Assembly: GCF_000420865.1 (NCBI RefSeq)
Contig: NZ_ATVT01000004.1
Coordinates: 62,001 to 126,000 of the forward strand
DNA: 64,000 nucleotides
DNA from: Butyrivibrio sp. XPD2006
GTDB taxonomy: Bacteria; Bacillota; Clostridia; Lachnospirales; Lachnospiraceae
Reading direction: 5' to 3'
Shown here: positions 34,585 to 43,635 of the stretch, piece after piece
Layout of the letters: each line of letters starts with the position of its first letter
Numbering within the stretch: the stretch's first letter is position 1
Position numbers and translations under genes: made by a program
Notes under the pieces: model-generated
Database searches by the model: none
Told to the model about the DNA's origin: nothing
The model's input: only the letters and a program-made list of their open reading frames with translations

Positions 34585-35418
34585 TCAACCTTCGAGCTCT
34601 TTGCCGATCTTCTCAAGATCTGCCATAGCAATAGCGTACTCTTCATCATTAGGTGCTACGCCGTGCCATGAAACCTGACCTTCCATGAAGGAAACGCCCT
34701 TACCCTTAAGGCTGTGAGCGATGATGGCTGTAGGCTGACCCTTAGTCTCTCTGGCCTCCTTGAAGGCTGCTCTTATTGCATCAAAATCATGTGCATCTAT
34801 ATTGATTACATGGAAGTTGAATGCTTCAAACTTCTTATCAATAGGATATGGTGAACATACCTGATCGATAGGTCCGTCAATCTGAAGTCCGTTGTTGTCA
34901 ACGATGACTACCAGGTTGTCCAGCTTGCGGAATCCTGCAAACATAGCTGCTTCCCAAACCTGTCCTTCTTCGATCTCACCGTCACCTAAAAGTGTGTAAG
35001 TTCTGAAAGACTTGTTATCAAGCTTGGCTGAAAGAGCCATACCACAAGCAACTGAGATTCCCTGACCGAGAGATCCGCTGCTCATGTCAAGTCCGGGAAG
35101 GTACTGCATACTGGGATGTCCCTGAAGTCTTGAACCGAGCTTACGAAGAGTTGTGAGCTCCTCAACAGGGAAATATCCACGCTGAGCCATTGCTGAATAA
35201 AGGCCCGGAGCTGTGTGTCCCTTTGAAAGAACGAAACGATCACGATCCGGGTTCTTTGGATCTTTTGGATCGATGTTCATCTCCTCAAAATACAGATATG
35301 TGAAAATATCTGCTGCTGACAGAGATCCACCGGGATGTCCTGCCTTAGCTGCGTGAACCGCTGTAACAATGCCCTTGCGGACTTCGTTTGCAATTTTCTG
35401 CAATTCTTTGTTCTCCAT
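34585..35418 (-). CDS. tktA: Transketolase, N-terminal subunit
   Basis: A 277-residue protein that carries the thiamine-diphosphate pyrophosphate-binding half of transketolase. It has AGHPGGSLSAADIFTYLYF, LSKGHTAPGLYSA, and the GDGEIEEGQVWEAAMFAG metal-binding motif with NNGLQIDG. It is the partner of the downstream subunit. It lies 33 nt after araD, with TGGAGG before the ATG, which ties transketolase to arabinose use in this operon. Confidence 0.93.
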   Translation of the reverse strand: MENKELQKIANEVRKGIVTAVHAAKAGHPGGSLSAADIFTYLYFEEMNIDPKDPKNPDRDRFVLSKGHTAPGLYSAMAQRGYFPVEELTTLRKLGSRLQGHPSMQYLPGLDMSSGSLGQGISVACGMALSAKLDNKSFRTYTLLGDGEIEEGQVWEAAMFAGFRKLDNLVVIVDNNGLQIDGPIDQVCSPYPIDKKFEAFNFHVINIDAHDFDAIRAAFKEARETKGQPTAIIAHSLKGKGVSFMEGQVSWHGVAPNDEEYAIAMADLEKIGKELEG

Positions 35419-35451
35419 AATTCCTCCACTTCCTCTTATCTTTTTCTTTGG

Positions 35452-36153
35452 TTATTTGGATGACTGACCGTAATACGCATTTGCTCCGTGCTTACGATAG
35501 TAGTGTTTGTCCTGAAGCTCCTGTGGAGCAGGTTTAACCTCAGGATTTATCATTTCACAGCGAAGTGCCATCTTGGCAACTTCCTCTGTAACCACTGCAT
35601 TGTGGACCGCCTCATGGGCGTCCTTACCCCAGGTGAACACACCGTGATTCTTGCAAAGAACCGCAGGAACTGCCACAGGGTCTTTTCCCATGCGCTCAAA
35701 CTCATTGACAATCAGATGTCCTGTGTTCTCTTCGTATGCACTCTCGATTTCATCCTTGTTAAGGCATCTCACACATGGAATCTCTCCGTAGAAATAATCC
35801 GCATGAGTTGTTCCGTAGCATGGAATGCTGCGTCCTGCCTGAGCCCAGCTTGTAGCATAGGATGAATGTGTGTGCACAACTCCGCCCACTTCCTTAAAGG
35901 CTTTGTAGATCTCCACGTGTGTGGGAGTGTCCGATGAGGGATTGAGCTTACCCTCAACCTTGTTGCCATTAAGATCCATGACAACCATATCATCCGGAGT
36001 CATTGTATCATATTCTACGCCACTTGGCTTTATTACAAAAAGACCTGACTCTCTGTCGATAGCACTTACGTTGCCCCAGGTGAAGGTAACAAGGCCGTAC
36101 TTAGGCAGTAAAATATTTGCTTCATATACTTTTTTCTTAAGTTCTTCTAACAT
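35452..36153 (-). CDS. araD: L-ribulose-5-phosphate 4-epimerase
   Basis: A 233-residue class II aldolase-fold epimerase. Zinc ligands are in [15 protein letters not shown] and [11 protein letters not shown], with a further His in [33 protein letters not shown] and [18 protein letters not shown] bind the phosphorylated substrate. The product, D-xylulose-5-phosphate, feeds the transketolase encoded next. GGAGTGAG precedes the ATG. The sequence fits AraD better than fuculose aldolase because of the surrounding genes and the [14 protein letters not shown] block. Confidence 0.95.
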   Translation of the reverse strand: MLEELKKKVYEANILLPKYGLVTFTWGNVSAIDRESGLFVIKPSGVEYDTMTPDDMVVMDLNGNKVEGKLNPSSDTPTHVEIYKAFKEVGGVVHTHSSYATSWAQAGRSIPCYGTTHADYFYGEIPCVRCLNKDEIESAYEENTGHLIVNEFERMGKDPVAVPAVLCKNHGVFTWGKDAHEAVHNAVVTEEVAKMALRCEMINPEVKPAPQELQDKHYYRKHGANAYYGQSSK

Positions 36154-36177
36154 AATCTCACTCCATTTTTCATTATA

Positions 36178-36206
36178 TTACGGAGCATCATTACAATGCT
36201 CCGTAA
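36178..36206. other. Intercistronic hairpin between araB and araD
   Basis: Eleven-bp perfect arms TTACGGAGCAT (36178-36188) and ATGCTCCGTAA (36196-36206) around a 7-nt loop. There is no T-run on either strand, so an mRNA stability or processing role is more likely than termination. Confidence 0.6.
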
Positions 36207-36230
36207 ATATTGCGCTTTATTTATCAAAAA

Positions 36231-37826
36231 TTACTTAAGAGAATCCACTGCTGCTCTCTCTACTGCGAGCCCTGCATTGTAATCCTTCATGAACTTATCA
36301 AATCCTTCAACATCCTCTTTTACCGGATCACAGGTCTCAACCTTACCGCTCTTGAATACCTTGTTGGCAAGATACTGCTCTAATGTCTCACCCTCTTCCT
36401 TCTGGCACATGAAGCCTGCAAGGATAGCCTGTCCCCAAGGACCACCTTCTCCTGCTGTCTCCATAAGCTTGATGGATGTGTTCAGTGCTGCTGCCATTAC
36501 TCTGTCACCAACTCCTCTAACCTTGAAGAATCCGCCCTGGCCAAAGAAGAAATCAGCCTTGACGTTTTCTTCCTTCATAAGGATGTCGTTACCAACCTTG
36601 AGCGCTCCGAGTGCTGTGTAGAGATGTGTTCTCATGAAGTTTGAGAGATTGAACTTGTCGTCAGGTCTTCTTACGAAGAGAGGTCTTCCCTCGTTGAAGC
36701 CTGTAATGCTCTCACCTGAGAAGTAGTTGTATGCAAGAAGTCCGCCGCAGTCAGCATCGCCTTCCATAGCCTTGCGATAAAGTGTTCCGTAAAGTGTGTC
36801 GTCGTCAACGTCCTTGCCGATAGCGCCAGCAAACTCTCTAAAGAGTCCTACCCACGCGTTGAGGTCGGAAGTACAGTTGTTGCAGTGTACCATGGCAACT
36901 TCTTCGCCGCTTGGAGTTGTAACAAGATCAAGCTCAGGATATGCCTTTGAAAGGCTGTGCTCAAGAACAACCATTGAGAATACAGATGTTCCGGCTGAGA
37001 TATTACCTGTTCTTACGCCAACGGAATTGGTTGCAACCATACCTGTTCCTGCATCTCCCTCAGGAGGACATACTGCGATTCCTGCCTGAAGTGTTCCGGT
37101 AGGATCAAGCTTCTTAGCGCCTTCTTCTGTAAGCTTACCTGCTGATACGCCTGCAGGAAGTGACTTCGGGATAATGTCTCTGATCTTCCAGCCAAGGTTC
37201 TTAGGCGCAATGAGCTCATCAAACTGATCCAGCATCTTCTCATTGTAGCTGCAGGTAGCCGAATCGATGGGGAACATTCCTGATGCATCGCCGACACCAA
37301 GAACCTTCTCACCTGTGAGCTGCCAGTGAACATAACCTGCAAGTGTTGTGAAGAAATCAATCTTGGAGATGTGCTCTTCACCGTTTAAGATTGCCTGGTA
37401 GAGATGTGCAATGCTCCATCTCTGAGGAATGTGATATCCGAAAAGATCTGTGAGCTTCTCGGAAGCCTCTTCTGTTATTGTGTTTCTCCAGGTTCTGAAT
37501 GGAACAAGGAGATTTCCGTCCTTATTAAATGCCATGTAACCGTGCATCATAGCCGAGAATCCCATGGCTCCTACTGTAGTGAGCTTCTCCCCATACTGCT
37601 TCTCAACATCTGCTGCCAGATTCTTGTAGCAATCCTGAACACCGCCCCATACATCATCCAGTGTGTATGTCCAGATACCATTGTCCAGTCTGTTCTCCCA
37701 GCCGTGTGAGCCGGAAGCGATGGGGTTGTACTCCTCATCTGTAAGTACTGCTTTGATCCTGGTCGAGCCAAACTCGATACCAAGAAATGTCTTTCCCTCT
37801 GCAATAGCCTTTTTTGCGTCTCCCAT
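36231..37826 (-). CDS. araB: FGGY-family kinase, probable L-ribulokinase
   Basis: A 531-residue sugar kinase. [18 protein letters not shown] is the N-terminal ATPase phosphate loop, [15 protein letters not shown] and [11 protein letters not shown] lie at the substrate face, and [11 protein letters not shown] plus [22 protein letters not shown] form the C-terminal ATP site. It is not a close match to E. coli AraB and could be taken for a xylulokinase. Position directly before araD and after araR supports L-ribulose phosphorylation. TGGAGG precedes the ATG. The gap to araR is 34 nt. Confidence 0.82.
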   Translation of the reverse strand: MGDAKKAIAEGKTFLGIEFGSTRIKAVLTDEEYNPIASGSHGWENRLDNGIWTYTLDDVWGGVQDCYKNLAADVEKQYGEKLTTVGAMGFSAMMHGYMAFNKDGNLLVPFRTWRNTITEEASEKLTDLFGYHIPQRWSIAHLYQAILNGEEHISKIDFFTTLAGYVHWQLTGEKVLGVGDASGMFPIDSATCSYNEKMLDQFDELIAPKNLGWKIRDIIPKSLPAGVSAGKLTEEGAKKLDPTGTLQAGIAVCPPEGDAGTGMVATNSVGVRTGNISAGTSVFSMVVLEHSLSKAYPELDLVTTPSGEEVAMVHCNNCTSDLNAWVGLFREFAGAIGKDVDDDTLYGTLYRKAMEGDADCGGLLAYNYFSGESITGFNEGRPLFVRRPDDKFNLSNFMRTHLYTALGALKVGNDILMKEENVKADFFFGQGGFFKVRGVGDRVMAAALNTSIKLMETAGEGGPWGQAILAGFMCQKEEGETLEQYLANKVFKSGKVETCDPVKEDVEGFDKFMKDYNAGLAVERAAVDSLK

Positions 37827-37859
37827 AATAAACCTCCATTTTATAAGTGTGTTTATAGT

Positions 37860-38981
37860 TTAAGCCCTTGGGCTAATTGAATCCCTGATAATAACATCCT
37901 CTTCAAACTCGTAAGTGGCGTTAAAAGACAGCTTTCCTTCATGTATCATCCTGATCATATTCTGCGCTGCCTTCTCCCCAAGCCTCTCCTTGGGATGGGG
38001 AATTGAAGAAATTGTAACTCCGCAGCTCCCCTGTCTTGCTATATCCGAATCATCCATTCCAATCACCGAGATATCCTGCGGAACTCTGATACCCTCATCG
38101 GCGAGCATCTCAATCATCAACCCTGCCACCTGATCGTTGTAGCAAAAGACAGCTGTACAATCCCCAAGTCTCTCCCTCGCCTTGATAAGGCAGCTCTTGC
38201 CTTTCCCGATGTCTATGGTATCAATCCAGTTGACATGATCATAGGAAAAAGACAATCCGGCTTCCGTTATTGCCTTAAGATACCCCCTGTATCTCTCGCG
38301 TCCCTGTCCGTCGTCCAGCTTGAGTACACAGCCTATATCCCTGTGTCCTGCCTCAATAAGCGCATGCACCGCCTTGTAGGCGCACCGGGCATCGTTCAGG
38401 GAAACATGAGGAATATCCAGCTCGGGATAAAAAGAATTGATGAAGAGTATCTTGATCTTCTTGTCCATAAGTTTCCTGTACAAGTCCATGTTAGGATTTG
38501 GAAGGGCACTCTTTACCGGCTCCATGATAAGTCCCGCCACATCATTCCTTCCAAGCAGTTCATGAAGAATCTGTCTCTCCTTGCCAACAGTGTTGTTGGA
38601 CAGAGATATCTGCATCGAGTAGCCCTTGTCACTCAATGTTCTCTCTATACCTCTGATGGTGCTGGGGAAAATGTAGTCATCCACATAAGTTGTAACTACA
38701 GCGATGACATTTCTCTCACCATCTTCAGCCCTCTGGTCTGCCACATAAGTTCCGCTTCCCTGACGGCTCTCCAAAAGTCCGTCCTCAGCCATCCTGGCAA
38801 TAGCATGCCTGATGGTCTGACGGCTAAGGCCAAACCTTGCGCAGAGCTCATTTTCCGAAGGAATCCTCTCCCCCGGCTTAAGGGCTCCGGAATCTATGTT
38901 TTCATTTATCCAATTAATAACATTTTGATATTTTGCCACGTCTGTATTCTCGCCTGATTGTGTTTTTTCCTGCACAACCAT
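37860..38981 (-). CDS. araR: AraR-type arabinose repressor (GntR HTH, LacI-like sensor)
   Basis: A 373-residue chimeric regulator with an N-terminal GntR winged helix (PGERIPSENELCARFGLSRQTIRHAI) and a LacI/GalR-like effector domain from about residue 80. This is the AraR architecture, in which L-arabinose releases the repressor. I use the ATG at 38981; the longer TTG frame at 39008 would begin right at the predicted transcription start. It heads the araR-araB-araD-transketolase-rpe run, and the only AraR-like dyad seen is at its own promoter. Confidence 0.86.
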   Translation of the reverse strand: MVVQEKTQSGENTDVAKYQNVINWINENIDSGALKPGERIPSENELCARFGLSRQTIRHAIARMAEDGLLESRQGSGTYVADQRAEDGERNVIAVVTTYVDDYIFPSTIRGIERTLSDKGYSMQISLSNNTVGKERQILHELLGRNDVAGLIMEPVKSALPNPNMDLYRKLMDKKIKILFINSFYPELDIPHVSLNDARCAYKAVHALIEAGHRDIGCVLKLDDGQGRERYRGYLKAITEAGLSFSYDHVNWIDTIDIGKGKSCLIKARERLGDCTAVFCYNDQVAGLMIEMLADEGIRVPQDISVIGMDDSDIARQGSCGVTISSIPHPKERLGEKAAQNMIRMIHEGKLSFNATYEFEEDVIIRDSISPRA

Positions 38982-39015
38982 GTTCCCATAACCCGTACAG
39001 GCAGTCAATGTGAAT

Positions 39016-39050
39016 ATTATACATTTTTATCAACTTGTATATGTACAAAT
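39016..39050 (-). promoter_or_regulatory. araR promoter with AraR-like operator
   Basis: A -10 box TATAAT (39021-39016, minus strand) lies beneath a dyad ACTTGTATATGTACAAAT (39033-39050) that covers the -35 region. Arms ACTTGTA and TACAAAT resemble the known AraR site ATTTGTAC/GTACAAAT with two extra central bases. Autoregulation of the whole operon is inferred. Confidence 0.6.
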
Positions 39051-39060
39051 TTCTGATAAT

Positions 39061-39090
39061 GGTCCCTGGGGACGGAGTCAAGGGGTCATT
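39061..39090. repeat. Short REP-like repeat, degenerate copy
   Basis: Contains GTCCCTGGGGAC as a small dyad, then GAGTCAAGGG and GGGGACG, both shared with the element at 20846-20905. It lies between the ogg-type gene and araR. Confidence 0.45.
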
Positions 39091-39100
39091 TTCGCCCAAC

Positions 39101-39132
39101 AAAAAACTGCCTTCGATTTACATCGAAGACAG
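39101..39132 (-). terminator. Terminator overlapping the end of the DNA glycosylase gene
   Basis: On the minus strand CTGTCTTCGAT (39132-39122) pairs with ATCGAAGGCAG (39117-39107), one G-U wobble, followed by six T. The gene's stop codon TAA (39120-39118) lies in the 4-nt loop. Confidence 0.88.
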
Positions 39133-39936
39133 CCTTGAATAAAAGAATAAATATTGCTGCATGATCCCGTTATACGGGGCATATTTCTCAAACAAAAATC
39201 CATTTGGATAATGATTCTCCAAAACCCTGTTGATCCATACATCCTTAGGGAAGGCATCCAGTCTGTGGTAGCCGAAGAGTATCTCGCAGTTGGCAACCTT
39301 GACTCCGACGCCGAAAAGTTTAAGAAGTTCTTCCATAAGCGCCTCGTCATCAAGAGACTCAAAAGCCATCAGATCCACGGCTCCGCTTGCCACATCCATG
39401 GCAGCTTTTTGAACGTACTTATCTCTGTAGCCGAGGCTGCAGGATGAGAGCTGCTCCAGCGTAAGCCCCGCCAGCCTCTCAGGAGTCGGGAATGAATAGA
39501 TGGGATTCCCGTCCGCATCCTCTTTTATAACGTCACCAGCCATTGCACACAGTTTCTCAATAGAAGCCTTGATCGCCGGAATGTTCTTGCGCTGGGATAT
39601 GATAAAAGAGATGAGCATCTCCCATGGGTCCTGTCTTAATATCCTGATTCCCTTGCCAAATTCAGCGGCCGCAAAGAGGTATTCATCTTCCTCTTTGCTA
39701 ATCCTCTTTCTGAGGCTCCTATAATCCAGGTCAAGATCAAAGTACCCTCTCCAGAATCCGTCAAACTCATCCTTGCTGCAATCCAACTCGTACTCACCAC
39801 TTCCAAGACTCTTTATAAAAAGATTCTTATCAAGAGCGGTAGCACTGTAGCCATCGGCCACAGCATTGAATCTGAAGCACTGTCCGCTGTCTGCTATTTT
39901 TGAAAGATCAAAATCATCCTTAATGGTAATCTTCAT
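39118..39936 (-). CDS. ogg: 8-oxoguanine DNA glycosylase/AP lyase (OGG1-type)
   Basis: A 272-residue helix-hairpin-helix glycosylase with an OGG1-type N-terminal beta domain (SGQCFRFNAVADGYSAT). The catalytic lysine is in LFGVGVKVANCEILF and the catalytic Asp in AFPKDVWINRVL. IISQRKNIPAIKASIE matches the OGG1 helix that lines the base pocket. It removes oxidised guanine from DNA. It follows the membrane nuclease gene by 2 nt, sharing its transcript. Confidence 0.9.
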   Translation of the reverse strand: MKITIKDDFDLSKIADSGQCFRFNAVADGYSATALDKNLFIKSLGSGEYELDCSKDEFDGFWRGYFDLDLDYRSLRKRISKEEDEYLFAAAEFGKGIRILRQDPWEMLISFIISQRKNIPAIKASIEKLCAMAGDVIKEDADGNPIYSFPTPERLAGLTLEQLSSCSLGYRDKYVQKAAMDVASGAVDLMAFESLDDEALMEELLKLFGVGVKVANCEILFGYHRLDAFPKDVWINRVLENHYPNGFLFEKYAPYNGIMQQYLFFYSRLSSM

Positions 39937-39938
39937 AA

Positions 39939-40394
39939 TTACTCCGCTTTATCCATATCGTCCAGGTATCCTCTGTCCCAGAGCATGATGTTCAGCTTCC
40001 TTGCAAGTTCCACTGCCGGCTGCGTAAAGTACTGATTGGTCATGACAACACCGACCATTCTGTCATAGTAATCACGGCCTGCATAGACCTCCTGAACTGC
40101 CTTGACACCAATAGGCTTGTCGTAGCACTTGCACTGAACAGCATAGGTAATACCGTCTTTCTCTGCCAGAATATCAGCCCCGAAATCTCCGCTTCCCTTA
40201 GTGACCTCAACTTCCAGAAAGCCATTAGCCTTTAAAAGATCCGCACAGTAATACTCAAAATCATGGCCTTCCATCTCGTCCATAGGAAGTTCATGGGGCA
40301 GTCTGTTTATGATTGCCCTCACCACAAGCACAATCAGAAGCACGACGATAATTGCAAGGATCAGATATAGGATCACTACAGGTATCTGTGTCAT
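39939..40394 (-). CDS. Membrane-anchored Mrr-like restriction endonuclease-fold protein
   Basis: A 151-residue protein. Residues 5-30 form one membrane helix; the rest is a PD-(D/E)xK nuclease domain of the Mrr_cat kind (GHDFEYYCADLLKANGF, GSGDFGADILAEKDG, AVQCKCYDKPIGVKAVQEV). The catalytic Asp and the QxK lysine are present. Such small anchored Mrr proteins lack a DNA-recognition domain and have no proven role. The ATG overlaps the stop of the PTS gene (TAATG). Co-transcription with a DNA glycosylase hints at DNA repair or turnover. Confidence 0.82.
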   Translation of the reverse strand: MTQIPVVILYLILAIIVVLLIVLVVRAIINRLPHELPMDEMEGHDFEYYCADLLKANGFLEVEVTKGSGDFGADILAEKDGITYAVQCKCYDKPIGVKAVQEVYAGRDYYDRMVGVVMTNQYFTQPAVELARKLNIMLWDRGYLDDMDKAE

Positions 40395-41473
40395 TAGAGT
40401 TTAAGATCTCCTTCTTTTACCCATCCAAGCTTCATAACGCCCTTGTGGATTACCAGTGAAAGAACTGCAGGAAGCACAAAAGAAATAAGGACAAGCCCCA
40501 ACCAGTCAAAGCCTGTGATGGCTGTCTTGGTTCCGTTTGCTATGTCGTTAACCCAGCCGGTGTAAACACCAATCTGTCCTACAAGTCCGCAGGTTCCCAT
40601 ACCTGATGATACAGGAGCTCCGTTCATCTGAAGCCTGAAGATGCATGTTGCTATCGGTCCTGTGATGGCCGATGCCAGTGTAGGTGCGATCCATACTCTT
40701 GGGTTCTTGATGATATTACCCATCTGGAGCATTGAGGTTCCGATACCCTGTGAAACAAGGCCTCCCCATTTATTCTCCTTGAAGGAAATAACTGCAAAGC
40801 CCACCATCTGAGCACAGCATCCTGCTACAGCTGCTCCACCCGCAAGACCTGTGAGTCCGAGAGCCGCACATATAGCTGCGGAAGAAATAGGAAGTGTAAG
40901 CGCCATACCGACAACAACCGAAACGATTATTCCCATAAGGAACGGCTGCTGCTCAGTTGCCCACATGATAATGTTTCCAACCCACATTGCTGCCTTGCCG
41001 AGAGGCGGCGCGATGAGCCATGAAAGGAACACACCCACTGCTATTGTAACAAGTGGAGTGACCAATATATCGACCTTAGTCTCTTTTGAAACTGCTTTTC
41101 CGAATTCAGCGGCGATGATTGCCACAAAAAGAACCGCCAGAGGACCGCCGGCTCCGCCCAGTGCGTTAGCTGCAAATCCAACTGTGATCATAGAGAAAAG
41201 AACCAGTGGCGGACACTGCAGTGCGTAACCGATGGCTACTGCCATTGCCGGACCACTCATTGCTGTTGCGAGGCCACCAACCGTGTAATCAACGCCTGCA
41301 ACTGTAGCAACAGTCTTCATTAAAAACGGTATATGGAACTGAGTTCCGATGGTATTGATGATGGTTCCGATAAGAAGGGAACAGAAAAGTCCCTGTGCCA
41401 TTGCTCCCAGGGCGTCAATACCATAGCGCCTTAGGGAAATCTCGATGTTTTTCCTCTTTAAAAACTTTTTCAT
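40394..41473 (-). CDS. PTS EIIC-type membrane transporter
   Basis: A 359-residue integral membrane protein with about ten helices and many Gly/Ala residues, of the PTS_EIIC_2 type. Diagnostic stretches include GLFCSLLIGTIINTIGTQ, SGPAMAVAIGYALQCPP and GGAGGPLAVLFVA. No EIIA or EIIB gene is nearby, so phosphorylation would depend on distant components or the protein may work as a plain carrier. GGAGG precedes the ATG. Substrate unknown. Confidence 0.8.
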   Translation of the reverse strand: MKKFLKRKNIEISLRRYGIDALGAMAQGLFCSLLIGTIINTIGTQFHIPFLMKTVATVAGVDYTVGGLATAMSGPAMAVAIGYALQCPPLVLFSMITVGFAANALGGAGGPLAVLFVAIIAAEFGKAVSKETKVDILVTPLVTIAVGVFLSWLIAPPLGKAAMWVGNIIMWATEQQPFLMGIIVSVVVGMALTLPISSAAICAALGLTGLAGGAAVAGCCAQMVGFAVISFKENKWGGLVSQGIGTSMLQMGNIIKNPRVWIAPTLASAITGPIATCIFRLQMNGAPVSSGMGTCGLVGQIGVYTGWVNDIANGTKTAITGFDWLGLVLISFVLPAVLSLVIHKGVMKLGWVKEGDLKL

Positions 41474-41563
41474 ACCTTATTTTCCTCCAGTCGACGCCGC
41501 ACCTTGTTGTGGGTCGCCGCATTTATTTGCAAATGTTACCATATCCCATTCAGTTTCACAAGT

Positions 41564-42433
41564 TCATTCTATAACCTCCACCAGGCTACTGATTGCTTTG
41601 CTTATATGCTTATCTTTATGAACGAATATCTGTGAGTAAATGGGAAAAGAGCTGCCTCTCCAGTCCAGTTTTTTGAGGCTTCCATTCTCCACTTCTCTTG
41701 TCGCAGTCATATCGGGGATAAATGCGATCCCCAAACCGTTTGATGCAAATTGTTTGAGTATTTCCTTGCTGCTGGTTTCTATCAGAGATTTTGCTTCTAC
41801 TCCGCATTTCGCCAGATCCTCCATGAGCATATGCCTGAAGCTGCAATTATGTCCGGTCAGAAGCAGTGGATAGTCTGCCAGATCCTTCTCTTTTATCTTC
41901 TTCCCAACAAGCTGATGATCCGGCGAAGCATAAAAGCCCAGCGTCTCTTCTTTCTTATACAGCATGGTCAATCTGTCATCCTCCATGTAAGGATTTAATG
42001 TGTAAACCAGGTCCAGTTCTCCTTTTTGCAGCATGTCGGGAAATGTATCATGCGTAATGAACACAAGCCTGATATCTATTCCCGGAATCTCTTTTCTATA
42101 CTTCATAAGTGCCTCCGGAACACGGCTATAGCACAGAGATTCGGAAACGCCGATCTTCAGCACTCCGGTCGGCTCTTCCTCATCCGATATTTCAAGATGG
42201 ATCTCGCGCTCCAGCTGAAGCATCTTTTCCGCATATGCTATGAGCTTCTCTCCCTGCGGCGTAAGAACAATCGTCTTACCAAGTCTGTCGAACAATTGGC
42301 ACCCAAGTTCTTCCTCCAGCTGCTTTATCTGCGTTGTCACCGTGGATTGTGCATAACCAAGGCTATCAGCTGCTGCCGAGAAACTGTTTTGCTCTGCAAT
42401 TTTCAAAAACGTACTTAACTGAGTTATTGTCAT
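41564..42433 (-). CDS. LysR-family transcriptional regulator
   Basis: A 289-residue regulator with N-terminal LysR helix-turn-helix (LSTFLKIAEQNSFSAAADSLGYAQSTVTTQIKQLE) and a two-lobed effector domain (LKIGVSESLCYSRVP, LVYTLNPYMEDDRL). The ATG at 42433 fits the standard N-terminus; a GTG 6 nt upstream lies closer to the AGAGG site and is possible. It is divergent from the DinB-like gene. Target likely includes that intergenic space. Confidence 0.9.
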   Translation of the reverse strand: MTITQLSTFLKIAEQNSFSAAADSLGYAQSTVTTQIKQLEEELGCQLFDRLGKTIVLTPQGEKLIAYAEKMLQLEREIHLEISDEEEPTGVLKIGVSESLCYSRVPEALMKYRKEIPGIDIRLVFITHDTFPDMLQKGELDLVYTLNPYMEDDRLTMLYKKEETLGFYASPDHQLVGKKIKEKDLADYPLLLTGHNCSFRHMLMEDLAKCGVEAKSLIETSSKEILKQFASNGLGIAFIPDMTATREVENGSLKKLDWRGSSFPIYSQIFVHKDKHISKAISSLVEVIE

Positions 42434-42459
42434 GATCACTATACCTCTTGAATTCAATT

Positions 42460-42539
42460 ATTTTGAACATTTATATTATTTGTTTCAATTTTACAGATAT
42501 GTGTTTCAGCGTTATTATACATTCAAAATAAAGCAGACA
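42460..42539. promoter_or_regulatory. Divergent control region between LysR and DinB-like genes
   Basis: An A/T-rich spacer bounded by inverted repeats ATTTTGAA (42460-42467) and TTCAAAAT (42532-42539). LysR regulators usually bind such dyads between divergent genes. The exact site is not defined. Confidence 0.35.
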
Positions 42540-42555
42540 CAAGGAGGTACCACAA

Positions 42556-43074
42556 ATGAACGAATTATGTATGATCATCAAGGATACGGTAGAGCCCAAT
42601 TTCCTCAACATCCGCACAGCAATAAGAGCTTATGACAGGGATGCTCTCTGCGTAGGCGCACCTTGCTGGAGATGGGCTTACCACGCACTTCATTCTGCGG
42701 ACAAATGGTTTATCAACCCATTCGATTACGAAGAGCCTTCCTTCCACGTAGAAGGATTGGACAATCCGGATGTTCCGTGCGATGTCGTCCTTTCAGACGA
42801 AGAACTTCTTTCCTATCTTGATTCTATTGAAAAGAAAACTTTGGAGTACCTGGACACTCTCACAGACGAAATGCTTTACGAAAAGCCAAAGGGTTGTAAA
42901 TATACCAGAATGGAACTGGTTCTCAGGCAGTACAGACACCTCTCATTCCACACCGGAATGTTGAACGGACAGACTGCCCTGGCTACCGGACAGTTTCCCA
43001 TGTGGGTATCGGAAACCGAGCAGTTCCTGGATGATGGAATACTCTTTGGAAGATACAGAAAGTACAGAGTTTAA
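42556..43074 (+). CDS. DinB-superfamily protein
   Basis: A 172-residue four-helix-bundle protein. Histidines in RWAYHALHSADKWF and RQYRHLSFHTGMLNG are placed like the metal-binding triad of DinB/YfiT proteins. Members include thiol-dependent transferases and damage-induced proteins, so the function is open. AAGGAGG precedes the ATG. It is the target most likely controlled by the divergent LysR gene. Confidence 0.8.
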   Translation: MNELCMIIKDTVEPNFLNIRTAIRAYDRDALCVGAPCWRWAYHALHSADKWFINPFDYEEPSFHVEGLDNPDVPCDVVLSDEELLSYLDSIEKKTLEYLDTLTDEMLYEKPKGCKYTRMELVLRQYRHLSFHTGMLNGQTALATGQFPMWVSETEQFLDDGILFGRYRKYRV

Positions 43075-43076
43075 AT

Positions 43077-43111
43077 GTAAAAAGACCTCTCGTCCGCCTA
43101 TAGACGAGAGG
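43077..43111. terminator. Bidirectional terminator between DinB-like and kinase-like genes
   Basis: CCTCTCGTC (43086-43094) and GACGAGAGG (43103-43111) pair perfectly. On the minus strand TCTTTTTAC follows the stem, and the stop TAG of the kinase-like gene lies in the loop. Confidence 0.85.
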
Positions 43112-43622
43112 CCTTCTCTATAACCTGTTCATAATTCGAATCTATGAGTTCGATATGTTCACCTGTCTTTGCAAATCCTTCTATAAATCTTTTGTTATCT
43201 GCTTTTATCAGGTCGACCGTGCAATACGAATCATCCAATCTTGATTCTATGTCGGAAGCATGGCCCCTAATCTTATCGAAATTCGCATCAATGTAGCTGT
43301 CTGTCAGCGCAAGACAGATAAATCTGATATCCTGCAGATACTCTTCGCCAAAATCCCTGCGCCAGTCAAAGGGGATATAGCATCCTTCAACGATCAGATT
43401 CTGTCTGTTCTCTATAGCAGTCTTTATCATCTCCCGTACTATAGGCCAGATATACGTCGTCATCTCCTCATCATCTTCAGGAGTAAGATGAGTATTTCCG
43501 CTTCTGATAAGTCCCATCTTCAGATGATCGATAGACATGTACGGATATTTATATTTTTCAAGCATCCGCTGCGCAAGTAATGTCTTGCCTGTATGGGATG
43601 CTCCCGTTATTAGTATTACCAC
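43098..43622 (-). CDS. P-loop kinase-like ATP-binding protein
   Basis: A 174-residue P-loop protein with Walker A GASHTGKT at the N-terminus, SIDHLKMGLIRS as a lid/substrate region and VEGCYIPFDW as a Walker B-like strand. The layout resembles small-molecule kinases such as 2-phosphoglycerate kinase or zeta-toxin-type kinases. No antitoxin is visible. Start is GTG after AGGGAG. Substrate unknown. Confidence 0.75.
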   Translation of the reverse strand: MVILITGASHTGKTLLAQRMLEKYKYPYMSIDHLKMGLIRSGNTHLTPEDDEEMTTYIWPIVREMIKTAIENRQNLIVEGCYIPFDWRRDFGEEYLQDIRFICLALTDSYIDANFDKIRGHASDIESRLDDSYCTVDLIKADNKRFIEGFAKTGEHIELIDSNYEQVIEKASRL

Positions 43623-43635
43623 GTAATGTATCTCC

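Noticed and set aside
38235-38957. A 240-codon open frame antisense to araR
   Set aside because: Shadow frame; araR has an intact domain structure on the other strand.
43098-43622. Kinase-like gene as a zeta-type toxin
   Set aside because: Walker A alone is not specific and no antitoxin-sized gene lies beside it.
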